Positions 10,008 to 18,876 of a stretch of DNA of 64,000 nucleotides are shown piece after piece (the stretch's first letter is position 1; every line of letters begins with the position of its first letter). The notes below the pieces were generated by a model. That model saw only the letters and a list, made by a program, of their open reading frames with translations. It did no database searches and was not told the origin of the DNA. The stretch is taken from positions 42,166 to 106,165 of the forward strand of contig JAWKTK010000031.1 of NCBI GenBank assembly GCA_041399205.1, given 5' to 3'. The stretch comes from JAGQOZ01 sp041399205. Its GTDB lineage: Bacteria; Planctomycetota; Planctomycetia; Pirellulales; Pirellulaceae. The position numbers and the translations under genes are program-made.

Positions 10008-11054
10008 ATGACCGCATTTTCGAATAATGATTCAGGACCGCCCATCAAGGGAATCATTGGCAGCAGTTCGGCCATGGAGCAGGTGTATCGGACGATTCGC
10101 CGAGTCGCTCGATCATCGGCGTCCGTACTCCTGTTAGGCGAAACCGGAACGGGAAAGGAAATGGTGGCCAACGCGGTACACCAGCTAAGCCAACGCAGCG
10201 GCGGCCCGTTTGTCAAAGTGAATTGTGGCGCACTAAGTGAAAGCCTGTTGGAAAGCGAACTATTCGGTCATGTGCGAGGCTCGTTTACGGGCGCCATTGA
10301 CAATCGAACCGGCCGCTTTGAAGCCGCGCACAGTGGCACCATCTTTTTGGACGAAATCAATTCGACCACATTGCAGCTACAGGTAAAGCTGCTGCGAGTT
10401 TTACAGGAGCGTGAATTCGAACGAGTAGGTGACACCCAGACCATTCGCGTGGATACTCGAGTCATCGCGGCGGCCAACTGTGATCTGATGCAAGAGGTGG
10501 CAGGCAAACGCTTTCGTGAAGACCTTTACTGGCGTCTGAACGTGGTCCCCATTCAGATTCCGCCGCTGCGTCAACGCAAAGAAGACGTGCCAGAATTGGT
10601 TTCCCACTTCTTAGATTTGTACAACGAAGCCAATGATCGGTACGTGGCGCACATTGATCCGCAAGCCATGGAGTTGTTGCAAGCGTACGACTGGCCGGGA
10701 AACGTGCGCGAATTGCAAAACTATATTGAACGAGCGGTCGTGATGGCAGACGGAGACGAATTGACCGTGGAACTGTTGCCTGATGTCGTCACATCCGGTG
10801 CGCCCAATCCCACGCTTCAGCGCCGAGGTGTTGATTTGGAAACGCTGACGTTTGAAGTTGTGGAACAAGGTTTGTCCGAAGCGGGAGTTTTAATGAAGAC
10901 AATCTGCATGCCAAAATTGTCAGTCGTATCGAACGCGAACGTTCTTTTAAGTGATGATTCGCTGTAGTCAGGTGCAAACCAAGGCAGCCAGCAGCTGGGA
11001 ATCAATCGCAACACGCTGCACAAGAAACTGAAGGAATACAATCTAGGCGAATAG
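10008..11054 (+). pseudogene. sigma54-dependent transcriptional activator with a broken C-terminal HTH
   Basis: The AAA+ domain is intact in one frame to 10967. It has Walker A GETGTGKE, the sigma54-contact loop as GSFTGA (usually GAFTGA), Walker B GTIFLDEI, an arginine-finger region (FREDLYWRLNVVPI) and the C-terminal WPGNVRELQN block. There is no N-terminal receiver or GAF domain, so the activator would start directly with the central domain. After about 10885 the frame is lost. Pieces in other frames read NEDNLHAKIVSRIERE, then MIRCSQVQTKAAS, and finally QLGINRNTLHKKLKEYNLGE ending at 11054, the Fis-type HTH. At least four small indels in 150 bases separate these pieces. This is denser than elsewhere, so real decay is plausible. 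Confidence 0.75.
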
Positions 11055-11103
11055 CTCGCCAATGATCCAGATGCCGCATCACTACCGGACGTGGCGTATG
11101 TGC

Positions 11104-11196
11104 GGCTTCTAGGAAAGTGCCATCCACAATCCGATTGACGCACCCCGGCCGGCTTCTCTAAGAACGTGCCATCCACAATCCAATTGACGCACCCCC
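11104..11196. repeat. tandem direct repeat of about 46 bp containing GTGCCATCCACAAT
   Basis: Two near-identical copies start at about 11104 and 11150. Both contain gtgccatccacaatcc, one varying base, then attgacgcacccc. The reverse complement of the core (attgtggatggcac) recurs at 13001-13014 on the other side of the transposase remnant. This points to one repeat family flanking it in opposite orientation. Confidence 0.7.
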
Positions 11197-11245
11197 GCCA
11201 TCCTGCTATCCTCTGTGCAACACAACACCTCAGGAAGCCCCACTC

Positions 11246-12420
11246 ATGCCTCGTCCGAAACGCAGTGAACAGTTTGATTCGTCTGAAATTTGCATAGTGC
11301 ATGCGGTGCAACGCTGCGTTCGCAGAGCATTCCTGGCCGGCGTGGACGAGAAAACCGGTAAGGACTATTCGTTTCGCAAGGAATGGATTCGCCGCCGCCT
11401 GGAATCGCTGGCGTCGGTCTTCGGTATTGACGTGCTGACGTACGCTATTATGAGTAACCCACGTTCACGTCGTGCTGCGAAACCGCCCGGACGTGGTTGC
11501 GGAATGGTCAGATGCGGACGCGGCCGTGCGTTGGCTGCGAGTCTTCCCTGGTCGTCGCTTGGACGAACAACTCGCTGAACCCACTCAGAGCGCCTGTGGA
11601 TCTCGTCAAAGACAAAGATCGAATGACGCTCATCCGCACTCGTTTGAGCGACATTTCGTGGTTCATGCGAGCACTCGCGGAACCGATCGCTCGGCTGGCC
11701 AACAAACAAGACGAATGCACCGGCCGCTTTTGGGAAGGTCGCTTCCAAAGCTCAGCGGATCACGGATGGAGCCGGCCTGTTGGCGTGTGCCATGTACGTG
11801 GACCTGAATCTATCAAAGCGGCCATGGCGGATTCGCTGAGTCTGGACCATTCACAATCGGCGTACCCGGATGGATCAGGCAAACGAGGCCAACAGATGCC
11901 GTCAGCGGCCTTTGATTTGGTGACGATTTCGAACGGGAAGCGATCATCGATTCTTCATTGACACAGTGGAAAATCGCAAACGTCAACGCGCTTGCCAAGC
12001 GTCGCAATCCGACCGGCAAACGAATCAACCGAGACAGTTGGCTGGCCCCGCTACAGTTGAGTGCCAAAGAAGTTGTCACAGGATGCCGAAGTGCACCAGC
12101 AGGGCGTTCGAGCCAGCGACAAGGTTTTCTGAACGTCGATTTGGAGACGTACTTAGAGCTGCTCAAATGGACGGCCAAGCAGCGAGTGTCCGAAAGCGTA
12201 AAGTCAGTGCACTCAGCGATTGCAGGCGTTGCTTTCGAGTTTAGGAATCGAAAACAGTTCGAGACTTAGTGTGGAACTTCAGCGTTACTTTGGCAACAGT
12301 TCGTGCGCCCGGTTCGCCGAACTCGATGGCCGAACACGCCGAATCGACCGGCAAACGCTTCCACCGCAGGCCAGCGCGTTCATTATTCCGCCAACTGGAT
12401 TTACTTTCGCTTTGGACTAG
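11246..12420 (+). mobile_element. decayed REP-associated IS200-like (Y1/HUH) transposase
   Basis: ATG 11246 opens a frame resembling the long RAYT-type transposases common in planctomycetes (SLASVFGIDVLTYAIMSN). The metal-binding HUH motif appears as NHVHVVLRNRPDVVAEW after removing one C from aaccca near 11458. Later blocks lie in different frames: DISWFMRALAEPIARLANK, then GRFWEGRF, then LLACAMYVDLN, and a C-terminal part (RDSWLAPLQLS near 12030 and ETYLELLKWTAKQ near 12147). At least six indels are needed to join them, so it is not functional as written. Short repeats on both sides fit the known association of RAYTs with REP sequences. The 3' limit is approximate. Confidence 0.7.
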
Positions 12421-12600
12421 ATCTCGCCGGCCAGCTGTTTTTTCCACGTAGGCGGTCGTTTTAACACTGGCCTGCTCGTCCAGCCCAGTGCAACAAGCCG
12501 CTTGTCTTGCCGCCCAGCAGCTCATCGCAGTCGTTTTCACTTGGCATCACCGTCGATCGCGCAGTCTCACTTCGCATATCGCTGCGCTGATTTCTCGCAT

Positions 12601-12655
12601 GACCACAAGCCGTTTGTAGTCCCGCCTTCAGGCGGCAGCGGATATCGTCTTGTGG
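12601..12655. repeat. REP-like hairpin repeat, copy 1
   Basis: GTAG (12616-12619) is followed by the imperfect palindrome ccgcc-ttca-ggcgg (12622-12635). This is the layout of REP elements recognised by RAYT transposases. An outer inverted repeat, ccacaag/cttgtgg, encloses it. The second copy lies 115 bases downstream and differs at only two or three positions. Confidence 0.7.
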
Positions 12656-12683
12656 TTTGTGCAAGAAGGAGAGGTTACCGGAT

Positions 12684-13259
12684 CATGCATGGCACCCTTC
12701 GTGCCACTCTCGCACGACCACAAGCTGCTTGTAGTCCCGCCTTCAGGCGGCAGCGGATATCGTCTTGTGGATTCCCTTCCGGGGATGGTTACCGGACCAT
12801 GCATGGCACTCGCCGTGCCTCATGCATGGCATCTTTCGTGCCTCTTCCGGAACACAATCCGCATGTGTCGCCCGCTGGGCTGAAAACGTTCCGACGGAAA
12901 AGTGCGGGGAATGGATGGCACCAACCGGCTCTCCCCAACCGGCTCTCCGGTCGCAATCGTTCCAGTCCGTCTGGTCGGCTCATCATGGATGAGTGTGCCA
13001 ATTGTGGATGGCACCTGGCGAAAACTGTTTAACGAGGGAAAGTTCGGGTTCCGTGACATTAGTATGGGCAACGGGCCATAGGCCCATGCTACTCCGTGAG
13101 AGCAACACAGAGGGTGCGGATCATGCATGGCACCGGACAGGCCTGTGCATGGCACCGGACGGGCCTGCCTTCTGCGCTGAACCTATAAATATCCCAAAGC
13201 GACTGTGCCAATCATGGATGGCACCGAAACAAACTGATGGATGGCACCGAAACAAACTG
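12684..13259. repeat. cluster of dispersed (T)GGATGGCAC / GCATGGCAC repeats
   Basis: The core ATGGCAC (once ATGGCAT) recurs near 12688, 12802, 12826, 12914, 13008, 13127, 13150, 13218 and 13241. Three copies have a following gtgcc that can pair with ggcac to form a small hairpin. At 13215-13236 and 13238-13259 two copies of a 22-base unit (tggatggcaccgaaacaaac plus tg) are identical and in tandem. TGTGCCAAT precedes the copies at 12995 and 13204. No protein frame in this stretch looks coding. The function of the repeats is unknown. Confidence 0.65.
12716..12770. repeat. REP-like hairpin repeat, copy 2
   Basis: This is almost the same 55 bases as the copy at 12601-12655, in the same orientation. 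It carries the GTAG tetranucleotide, the ccgcc/ggcgg hairpin and the outer ccacaag/cttgtgg arms. Confidence 0.7.
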
Positions 13260-13267
13260 CTGCGAAA

Positions 13268-14542
13268 CTACGAACCAAACCGATGCTTGGCGGCCCAGAG
13301 TCCGAGTGCTGGGTTGCGGACAAAGTAGATTTCTTCGCCGTCCACCATATTCCAGCCATCCTGCAGCGAATCGGGATTGTACTTCTGCAGCATGGTATTC
13401 AGATCGGCATATTGATAGCCCACGCCGGTCACTTCGTCTTCTGTCAGATGGCCGGGGCAATAGGTGACGGTAAAGCGATTTTCGGACGAACCGTGGATCA
13501 AATGGGCCGCCGCGGAAAGATTGTTTCGCAAGTCCTGGTTGTCTTGAATAAACTGCATGATTTGCGGCGTGGTGCGATAACCATACTTGCGAATTAACGC
13601 GTCGATCTGTTTGTCTTCCCCGAAGGTTTCCACGGCCGGAGCCAATACGATCAATTCGCCTTGGTCAGCAATCAACAGCCGAGTTCGATAGATGGCTTTG
13701 TTACCCAGCCAAGTGCTGTGAAATTCCTCGGGATCTAGATAAGCCACAATCTTTTTCGGTTCGCGATCCAATGTCGTGATGTTGACTTTGACGGAAAGCG
13801 CCGCCGCTTGTTGGAAACATTCGGGATCGTCGCCAATATAGAGGCCTCGCATCACATATTGGCCGTCCTCCCGAGGCCCAATGACGGTTTGGATATACAG
13901 CAACGGCAAGTCTTGACAGAATTCACGTTCCGCATAATTCAAAATTTGCCGCAACGGGTTGTCAGCTCGTCCCATCATCCGTTCCATGCCATACGCCGCA
14001 CCGACAAAATGGCTTTCATTTATTCCTTGGCTGCCGCCGGTGCCGACAAAAATGTTCTTGTTGTAATTGGCCATGCCGATCACTTCGTGTGGAATGACTT
14101 GCCCCACGGACAAAATCAAGTCATGCCCGCCGTCTCGCACCAGTTTGTTTAGCTGAGCGGGCCACGGTTTGTCGTAAATACCTTCGGTTACTTGTCGAAC
14201 GAACTCGGCCGGAACTTCTCCAACCGTCACCACATCTTCTCGCCACCGGTGTGGTCGAATCAGGTTTTTGGGCAACGATGGAAACATCTTGTCCAGCTGT
14301 TTGTCCGACATCGGGTCATGCGTGCCTAGCGCTGGCATGACGTCGGTCATAGCTGATTGAAAATAGCGATATGCCATGCAGGTGATCTTGCCGGCCTGGC
14401 TGTGATACCGAGTGAAGTCGGGCGGAATGGCCAGAACTTTTTTTTTCTTGGGCAAGCGATCGAAAACAGAAAACAACGCTTCCTGGACCTGCGAATCGGT
14501 GAATTCGGCGGTCGGCGAACCGTCAGCAAAATAGAGCGTCAT
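13268..14542 (-). CDS. LarA-like nickel-pincer lactate racemase family protein
   Basis: The LarA family interconverts D- and L-lactate or other 2-hydroxy acids using a nickel-pincer nucleotide. The product is 424 residues when started at the ATG at 14542, which begins MTLYFADG. Longer frames upstream have no homologous look and no better ribosome site. THDPMS (near 108-113) and ILSVGQVIPHEVIGM match the conserved His-bearing blocks, and the lysine in NYNKNIFVGTGG matches the LarA lysine that holds the cofactor. The substrate may not be lactate, since many planctomycete LarA homologues are uncharacterised. No larB, larC or larE maturation gene is adjacent. Confidence 0.82.
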   Translation of the reverse strand: MTLYFADGSPTAEFTDSQVQEALFSVFDRLPKKKKVLAIPPDFTRYHSQAGKITCMAYRYFQSAMTDVMPALGTHDPMSDKQLDKMFPSLPKNLIRPHRWREDVVTVGEVPAEFVRQVTEGIYDKPWPAQLNKLVRDGGHDLILSVGQVIPHEVIGMANYNKNIFVGTGGSQGINESHFVGAAYGMERMMGRADNPLRQILNYAEREFCQDLPLLYIQTVIGPREDGQYVMRGLYIGDDPECFQQAAALSVKVNITTLDREPKKIVAYLDPEEFHSTWLGNKAIYRTRLLIADQGELIVLAPAVETFGEDKQIDALIRKYGYRTTPQIMQFIQDNQDLRNNLSAAAHLIHGSSENRFTVTYCPGHLTEDEVTGVGYQYADLNTMLQKYNPDSLQDGWNMVDGEEIYFVRNPALGLWAAKHRFGS

Positions 14543-14780
14543 AATGAAACTTTGCGAGTCAAAGGAACAAAAACGAATCTGCTTCGTCCCTATTGTAATG
14601 GTCCAACGACAAGCTGCCCATTGCCAGCCGAGCAAACTAGTATTCCAAGATCTTACGGATCACATGCAGTTCAAAGTTGCAAGGATACGAGCAGTGAAAC
14701 ACTGAATGTGGACATGCCATGGACTTTGCGCCGTATCCGCTAACCTGGAAGTCTAGTTTGGAGCGCGAACTAGTGCATTG

Positions 14781-15240
14781 TTAGTTCTTGATTTTCGGGT
14801 AGACGGACTTGAGGTTTGTGCGAGCATCGTCGATTTTTATCTGCCAATCTACGCCGCGCTGAGTGTTGTTGACGTCTTCGTGCCAGGCGGTGGTTTCTTG
14901 CCGAAGTTCATCGGAACTGCCAATGCGACGGCCCGAAACACATGGCCGAGTCATGCTGCTTAGTACGTCTCGCAGAACGCACCCTTCGTGTGCGTGTTGA
15001 GATTATCGCAAACAATGATGACTTTCTCGCGATCGGCATTAACGACAAGCTTGCGAGCAAGCAATCGCAGCGTCCATTTGCCATAGCCCTTGGGAGGCGT
15101 ACCAAGTCGCATGGCGATTATCTTCGCCTCTTGCTTGCCGTCACGCAGTTTCTCGGTCGGCGGCGACTCGCGTTTCTTTCCATTGAGTGCGACACCACTA
15201 GAAACCGAATCCATCACCAGCTCGTCTTGCGTCTTTTGAC
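14781..15240 (-). mobile_element. IS630-family transposase remnant with internal deletions
   Basis: The order on the minus strand is as follows. The N-terminal helix-turn-helix block is KIIAMRLGTPPKGYGKWTLR. It is joined directly to KVIIVCDNLNTHTKGAF, the region of the second catalytic Asp. A block MTRPCVSGRRIG comes next, and then the C-terminal WHEDVNNTQRGVDW and LKSVYPKIKN ending at 14781. In intact IS630 transposases about 100 residues separate the first two blocks, so the first Asp and most of the catalytic core are deleted. It is dead. No terminal inverted repeats or TA duplication were identified with confidence. Confidence 0.75.
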
Positions 15241-16532
15241 AAGCTGGCTCCAGAGTGAATGCGACTCGGTTGGTTATTCGATCGGCGAGTTCGGAGGAGG
15301 CCGAGACAACCTAAGGCCAACAAGCCGCACGCATGGGGTTCGGGAACGGCGGTAACGCCTCGAGGCCCTTGTTCGTAGCCCTTCAATCCAAAGGCGGACA
15401 CAAAGTCGCTGGTATTGCATTTTCCGTCGCCGTTCCAATCGCCTTCCGACCAAGACGCGTCTTCGCCGGTTTCATATTTGGCCGCTGTGAAAATGGCCAC
15501 TAGGTCACTACTGTTGAATTCGCCGTCCAGATTCGAATCGCCGACCCAGGTGTTTTTCAGGTTCTCTACCCAGAAGATTCGGTCGAACATGTCCACTCGT
15601 CCATTCTCATCCAAGTCATAAATGGCATCGGTCAATCCGTCGCGAATTGCCTCGGAAAGTCGATCGATATCTGCCGCCGTCAACAGGCCGTCCAGATCGT
15701 AGTCACCGGACAAGCCAACGTTGTTGAGAAAATCGGCGGGCGAAAGTGTCTGTTCGAACAATGCGGCCACGTCGTCCGCAGAGAGGACATGATCAAATAG
15801 AGCGAAGTCATCAATCAAGCCATCCGCCGAATGTTCGTTTGCTCGTCCAATCCAAAAATCCTGCGAAGCCATTATGCTGCCGCCGTCGATATCGGCGATG
15901 TCTCCGGCCGGACTGAACGAATCGGTTTCCAAGCCATCGACGTATAAACGAGCGTCGTTGTTGGTTCGATCCAGCGTGTACGCAATGTGGTGCCATTGGA
16001 ACGTATCTGGTTCGTCGTAGTTGTCTTCCAGCGTAAGCGGTTCCGAGTTGACAACCACAAATCCCGCGTCGGCGGTGTCGAAGCGACCATTCACGGTTCC
16101 AGGCGACAATAGAAATAGTTGGATGCCAGAATCGGTGCCGGACAGCGAATCATGGATTCCATCTGCGCCGCCATCGCCACCGGTGTCTCCAATGTCATCC
16201 TGCGGACTGTTGCGGCGGAACCACAAACTGACGGAAATGTCGCCCGTGCCAAATGCTGGCGTCTGCGCCATGGGAACGGTCAGAAAATCATCTTCGGTGA
16301 TTTCGAACGTGCCTGGACCGGCTCCCAAGAATTGAGCCGCCTGCCCCACGGCACCTTCAACCAATTCAATGGTGGTCGACTGCGTGGCTGAAGCGTCGTG
16401 TCCATTTCCGGTGCGGTCGGCAAATGGATCGGGAGATTCAAAGTCGTAATAGGCAACGATGTCGCCGTAGAGAAAAGACGAAGAGAAACAGAAAAGCAGC
16501 GTCGCAAGGAGAAAAAAAGTTCGAATCGGCAT
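15198..16532 (-). CDS. secreted LamG-domain, dockerin-type, VPEP (PEP-CTERM) protein
   Basis: The ATG at 16532 gives a signal peptide (PIRTFFLLATLLFCFSSSFL). Residues about 25-240 form a LamG/concanavalin-like sandwich (DIVAYYDFESP, WHHIAYTLDRTNNDARLYVDG), often used for glycan or protein binding. Two dockerin-like Ca-binding repeats follow (GDYDLDGLLTAADIDRL, GDSNLDGEFNSSDLVAIF). Then comes VPEP, a hydrophobic helix and an RTRR end, the PEP-CTERM sorting signal, so the protein is probably exported and anchored or processed by an exosortase-type system. The last roughly 20 residues after RTRR overlap the IS630 remnant and appear to come from it read out of frame; the original stop may have been lost. 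Confidence 0.78.
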   Translation of the reverse strand: MPIRTFFLLATLLFCFSSSFLYGDIVAYYDFESPDPFADRTGNGHDASATQSTTIELVEGAVGQAAQFLGAGPGTFEITEDDFLTVPMAQTPAFGTGDISVSLWFRRNSPQDDIGDTGGDGGADGIHDSLSGTDSGIQLFLLSPGTVNGRFDTADAGFVVVNSEPLTLEDNYDEPDTFQWHHIAYTLDRTNNDARLYVDGLETDSFSPAGDIADIDGGSIMASQDFWIGRANEHSADGLIDDFALFDHVLSADDVAALFEQTLSPADFLNNVGLSGDYDLDGLLTAADIDRLSEAIRDGLTDAIYDLDENGRVDMFDRIFWVENLKNTWVGDSNLDGEFNSSDLVAIFTAAKYETGEDASWSEGDWNGDGKCNTSDFVSAFGLKGYEQGPRGVTAVPEPHACGLLALGCLGLLRTRRSNNQPSRIHSGASLSKDARRAGDGFGF

Positions 16533-16672
16533 ACGGACATCTCGCGTATTCAGGGTACGTCTCGACAATCGAAACTACAGAATACCCCGATTGCCGGCGC
16601 GAAGCAAACACGCCGCGCCAGACTGGCGATACGACGTTCTTGAGACTCTGAATGGTTACGCAACGCGAACGC

Positions 16673-17986
16673 TTAGCCGGGAATGGCCGCTTGCAGAGCC
16701 GACTTCTTTTCCGTCAGCTGATCGACAAGGTCTTTGGGTGTGAGTGCCGAAGGATTGTCGTCCAAAAATTTAAGCACGTCGTTCAGCTTGACGTCAATCG
16801 CGCCGTGGGTGTTTCGCAGGTTGGCGTCTGGATCGGCGATGGGCTTCAATACTTTCATGGCGGCGTTGATGCAACCGAGTTGGCTCTTGAGACGCCGTCT
16901 GGCTTGATCGACCAACGGATGCGCAGGTACTTCGGGCTCAACAAATGTGCCGCCTTCTTCCGGACTACGCGGCGCCGGACGAGCTCGTCGCATGTCAGCT
17001 TCAAATCCGCCGGACGATTCGGCCAAACTATTTTGGCGGTCAATTTCGGTCATACAGACTTCGACACTCAATTCGCCCAGCAGCTTGAGCGTGACGGCCA
17101 CTTCGTTGGCATCCAATGCTGGCGAATTCAGATTAGCCAACGCGTCAGCTGCGGCACAACGCACGTAGGCGGGATTCGAAGTGTCCGCCATGACCGGAAC
17201 AATGTACTTGGCCACACCACCGACTTTCATGGCGCCTAGCGTTTCCACGGCCAGCTTCTTCATCCAATGGACACCGTCGGCTGACATGTCGGCCGTGGCA
17301 GGATCCATTTTCAAGATGTTTAGTAAAGGAGCGCCCATGGCGTTGTCCGTTTGCTGAGCTGCGGCCAAGAGTTCTGCGTGTCGCTTGAGACCGATCAATG
17401 CAGCGATATGCAACGCATCAGGCTTCTTCTTCAACTGACTCAGCAGCACACGTCTGGCATTCGGCAGAGGTATCGGTGGTTTTTGTTGCGGAGTTCGCTG
17501 CAATTCCGTTTGATTTAATTCGCCCAAGATCAATAGCGCACTGTATTTGCAGGCGGTGGGATAGTTGCCTTGCCAAATCTTGCCCGCAAACGGATAAGCA
17601 ACTCGTTGAATCAAGAAGGTATGCAACGCATTGTTGTTCGCTCGCCGAACGTCTGACAGCAACTCTTCGCGTAACGCTGGCAATGTTTCGGGAGATTGCA
17701 GCGCAGATGGATGAACCATAGCGTCAAAGATACAGCGGACGTAATACGCACCTAGCTTGTTCTGCTGTTCACGAGTCGGCGCGGTGCTGGACATGAGAAT
17801 AGGCTGCAGTTCTCGCTTCATGTCACGACGTTTTCGTTCGTCCAACACTGCCTGAGCCGGGTTGATATTCTGCGCCAATAGTGTTTTTTGCGAACCCAGG
17901 GCAGCCCATAGGCAGAACAAACCAACGCCATAAATCTTCAAACCTCGCACAGCGAAACTCCGTTCCCAGGTTCGCGAATTCGCCAT
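16673..17986 (-). CDS. exported helical-repeat (HEAT-like) protein of unknown function
   Basis: The 437-residue product has an N-terminal hydrophobic segment ending in TLLAQ (about residues 16-38), probably a signal peptide. Several alpha-helical repeats of about 40 residues follow (for example WMKKLAVETLGAMKVGGVAK and YVRCAAADALANLNSPALDA), which look like HEAT units. No catalytic motif is visible. It lies 140 bases upstream of the LamG protein on the same strand, but co-transcription is not evident. I infer only a protein-binding scaffold in the periplasm. Confidence 0.6.
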   Translation of the reverse strand: MANSRTWERSFAVRGLKIYGVGLFCLWAALGSQKTLLAQNINPAQAVLDERKRRDMKRELQPILMSSTAPTREQQNKLGAYYVRCIFDAMVHPSALQSPETLPALREELLSDVRRANNNALHTFLIQRVAYPFAGKIWQGNYPTACKYSALLILGELNQTELQRTPQQKPPIPLPNARRVLLSQLKKKPDALHIAALIGLKRHAELLAAAQQTDNAMGAPLLNILKMDPATADMSADGVHWMKKLAVETLGAMKVGGVAKYIVPVMADTSNPAYVRCAAADALANLNSPALDANEVAVTLKLLGELSVEVCMTEIDRQNSLAESSGGFEADMRRARPAPRSPEEGGTFVEPEVPAHPLVDQARRRLKSQLGCINAAMKVLKPIADPDANLRNTHGAIDVKLNDVLKFLDDNPSALTPKDLVDQLTEKKSALQAAIPG

Positions 17987-18387
17987 TCACGAAACCCAAC
18001 TTAAGGACCGATCAGAAAAACCGGTAAGGATCCAGGGCGAAGGCCTCAACACTCTGCACCATCACTTACCGACGTCGTATTGACCACGACACGCCAACTC
18101 TATTGTACTACAGTACCTTTTGCGGAAGAACGATGTCAACTTTCGATTTCTGCGGCTGATCCACGGATAGACCGTTCCGCCGGCCATTCTCAAGCCTTCC
18201 GCTTGGCGTTAATGTAAAATAAATGAAGTCAATGGATCCAATATCAAAACCGGTTTCCGCCTTGGCCAGCCACAACGGAGCGTTCTGTTTGGATTTATTG
18301 ACATTTCATGTTACCGATTGTCCACCGGCCGTTTGATACCTGGTAGGCAATGTCGCAATCGTTCCAACCGCATCACCTGAGCCGAAT
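17987..18387. other. 401-bp divergent intergenic region, no gene seen
   Basis: This gap separates the minus-strand HEAT gene from the plus-strand short gene and must hold both promoters. I see A/T-rich stretches (taaaataaatg near 18210) but no pair of promoter boxes I would defend, and no RNA gene. Confidence 0.5.
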
Positions 18388-18876
18388 ATGTCAAATTTCG
18401 AAGATAGACTGTCAAAAGCGATCGAACGAGGAAAAAAGCGATCCAGCGAAAAGCAGCAGGAGCTGGAAGCCAAGGCTTTGTCCGAGGACGAACTGCGCCA
18501 ACTGCATACTCGGTATCGCCTGCAGTTGTCCGAGCATATCGAAAAGTGCATCAACCAGCTGCCCAATCATTTTCCCGGTTTCCAGCTGGAAACCATTTAC
18601 GGCGAAAAAGGCTGGGGCGCGGCTGCCAGCCGAGACGACGTGGGGGCAGGTCCGGATCGAAGGCGGTCCAATTTCTTCAGCCGTCTGGAGATGACCATTC
18701 GACCGTTTTCTTCCTATCACGTTGTTGAATTGGCCGCCAAAGGCACCATTCGCAACAAAGAGGTGTTTAATCGCAACCACTTTGAACTCGTTCAGGAAGT
18801 GGATGCCGACATGTTCCTGAATTTCATTGACGTGTGGGTGCTGGAATACGCCGAATTGTTCGCCGCACAGCCGTAG
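18388..18876 (+). CDS. conserved-looking cytoplasmic protein of unknown function
   Basis: The 162-residue protein has no signal peptide or membrane segment. The N-terminal 50 residues are charged and helical, probably coiled coil (RLSKAIERGKKRSSEKQQEL). The rest is a compact alpha/beta region with aromatic residues (FFSRLEMTIRPFSSYHVVEL). I do not recognise a family. Its 3' end overlaps the minus-strand metalloprotease frame by 53 bases, tail to tail. A coding function is supported by clean residue composition rather than by homology. Confidence 0.5.
   Translation: MSNFEDRLSKAIERGKKRSSEKQQELEAKALSEDELRQLHTRYRLQLSEHIEKCINQLPNHFPGFQLETIYGEKGWGAAASRDDVGAGPDRRRSNFFSRLEMTIRPFSSYHVVELAAKGTIRNKEVFNRNHFELVQEVDADMFLNFIDVWVLEYAELFAAQP

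Noticed and set aside
12502..13032. 176-codon plus-strand frame through the REP-like repeats
   Set aside because: The translation merely repeats the DNA repeats, and the frame spans two REP hairpins and several ATGGCAC units.
12684..13259. CRISPR array
   Set aside because: Repeat units are short, irregularly spaced and variable, no cas gene is nearby, and the pattern fits REP-type dispersed repeats.
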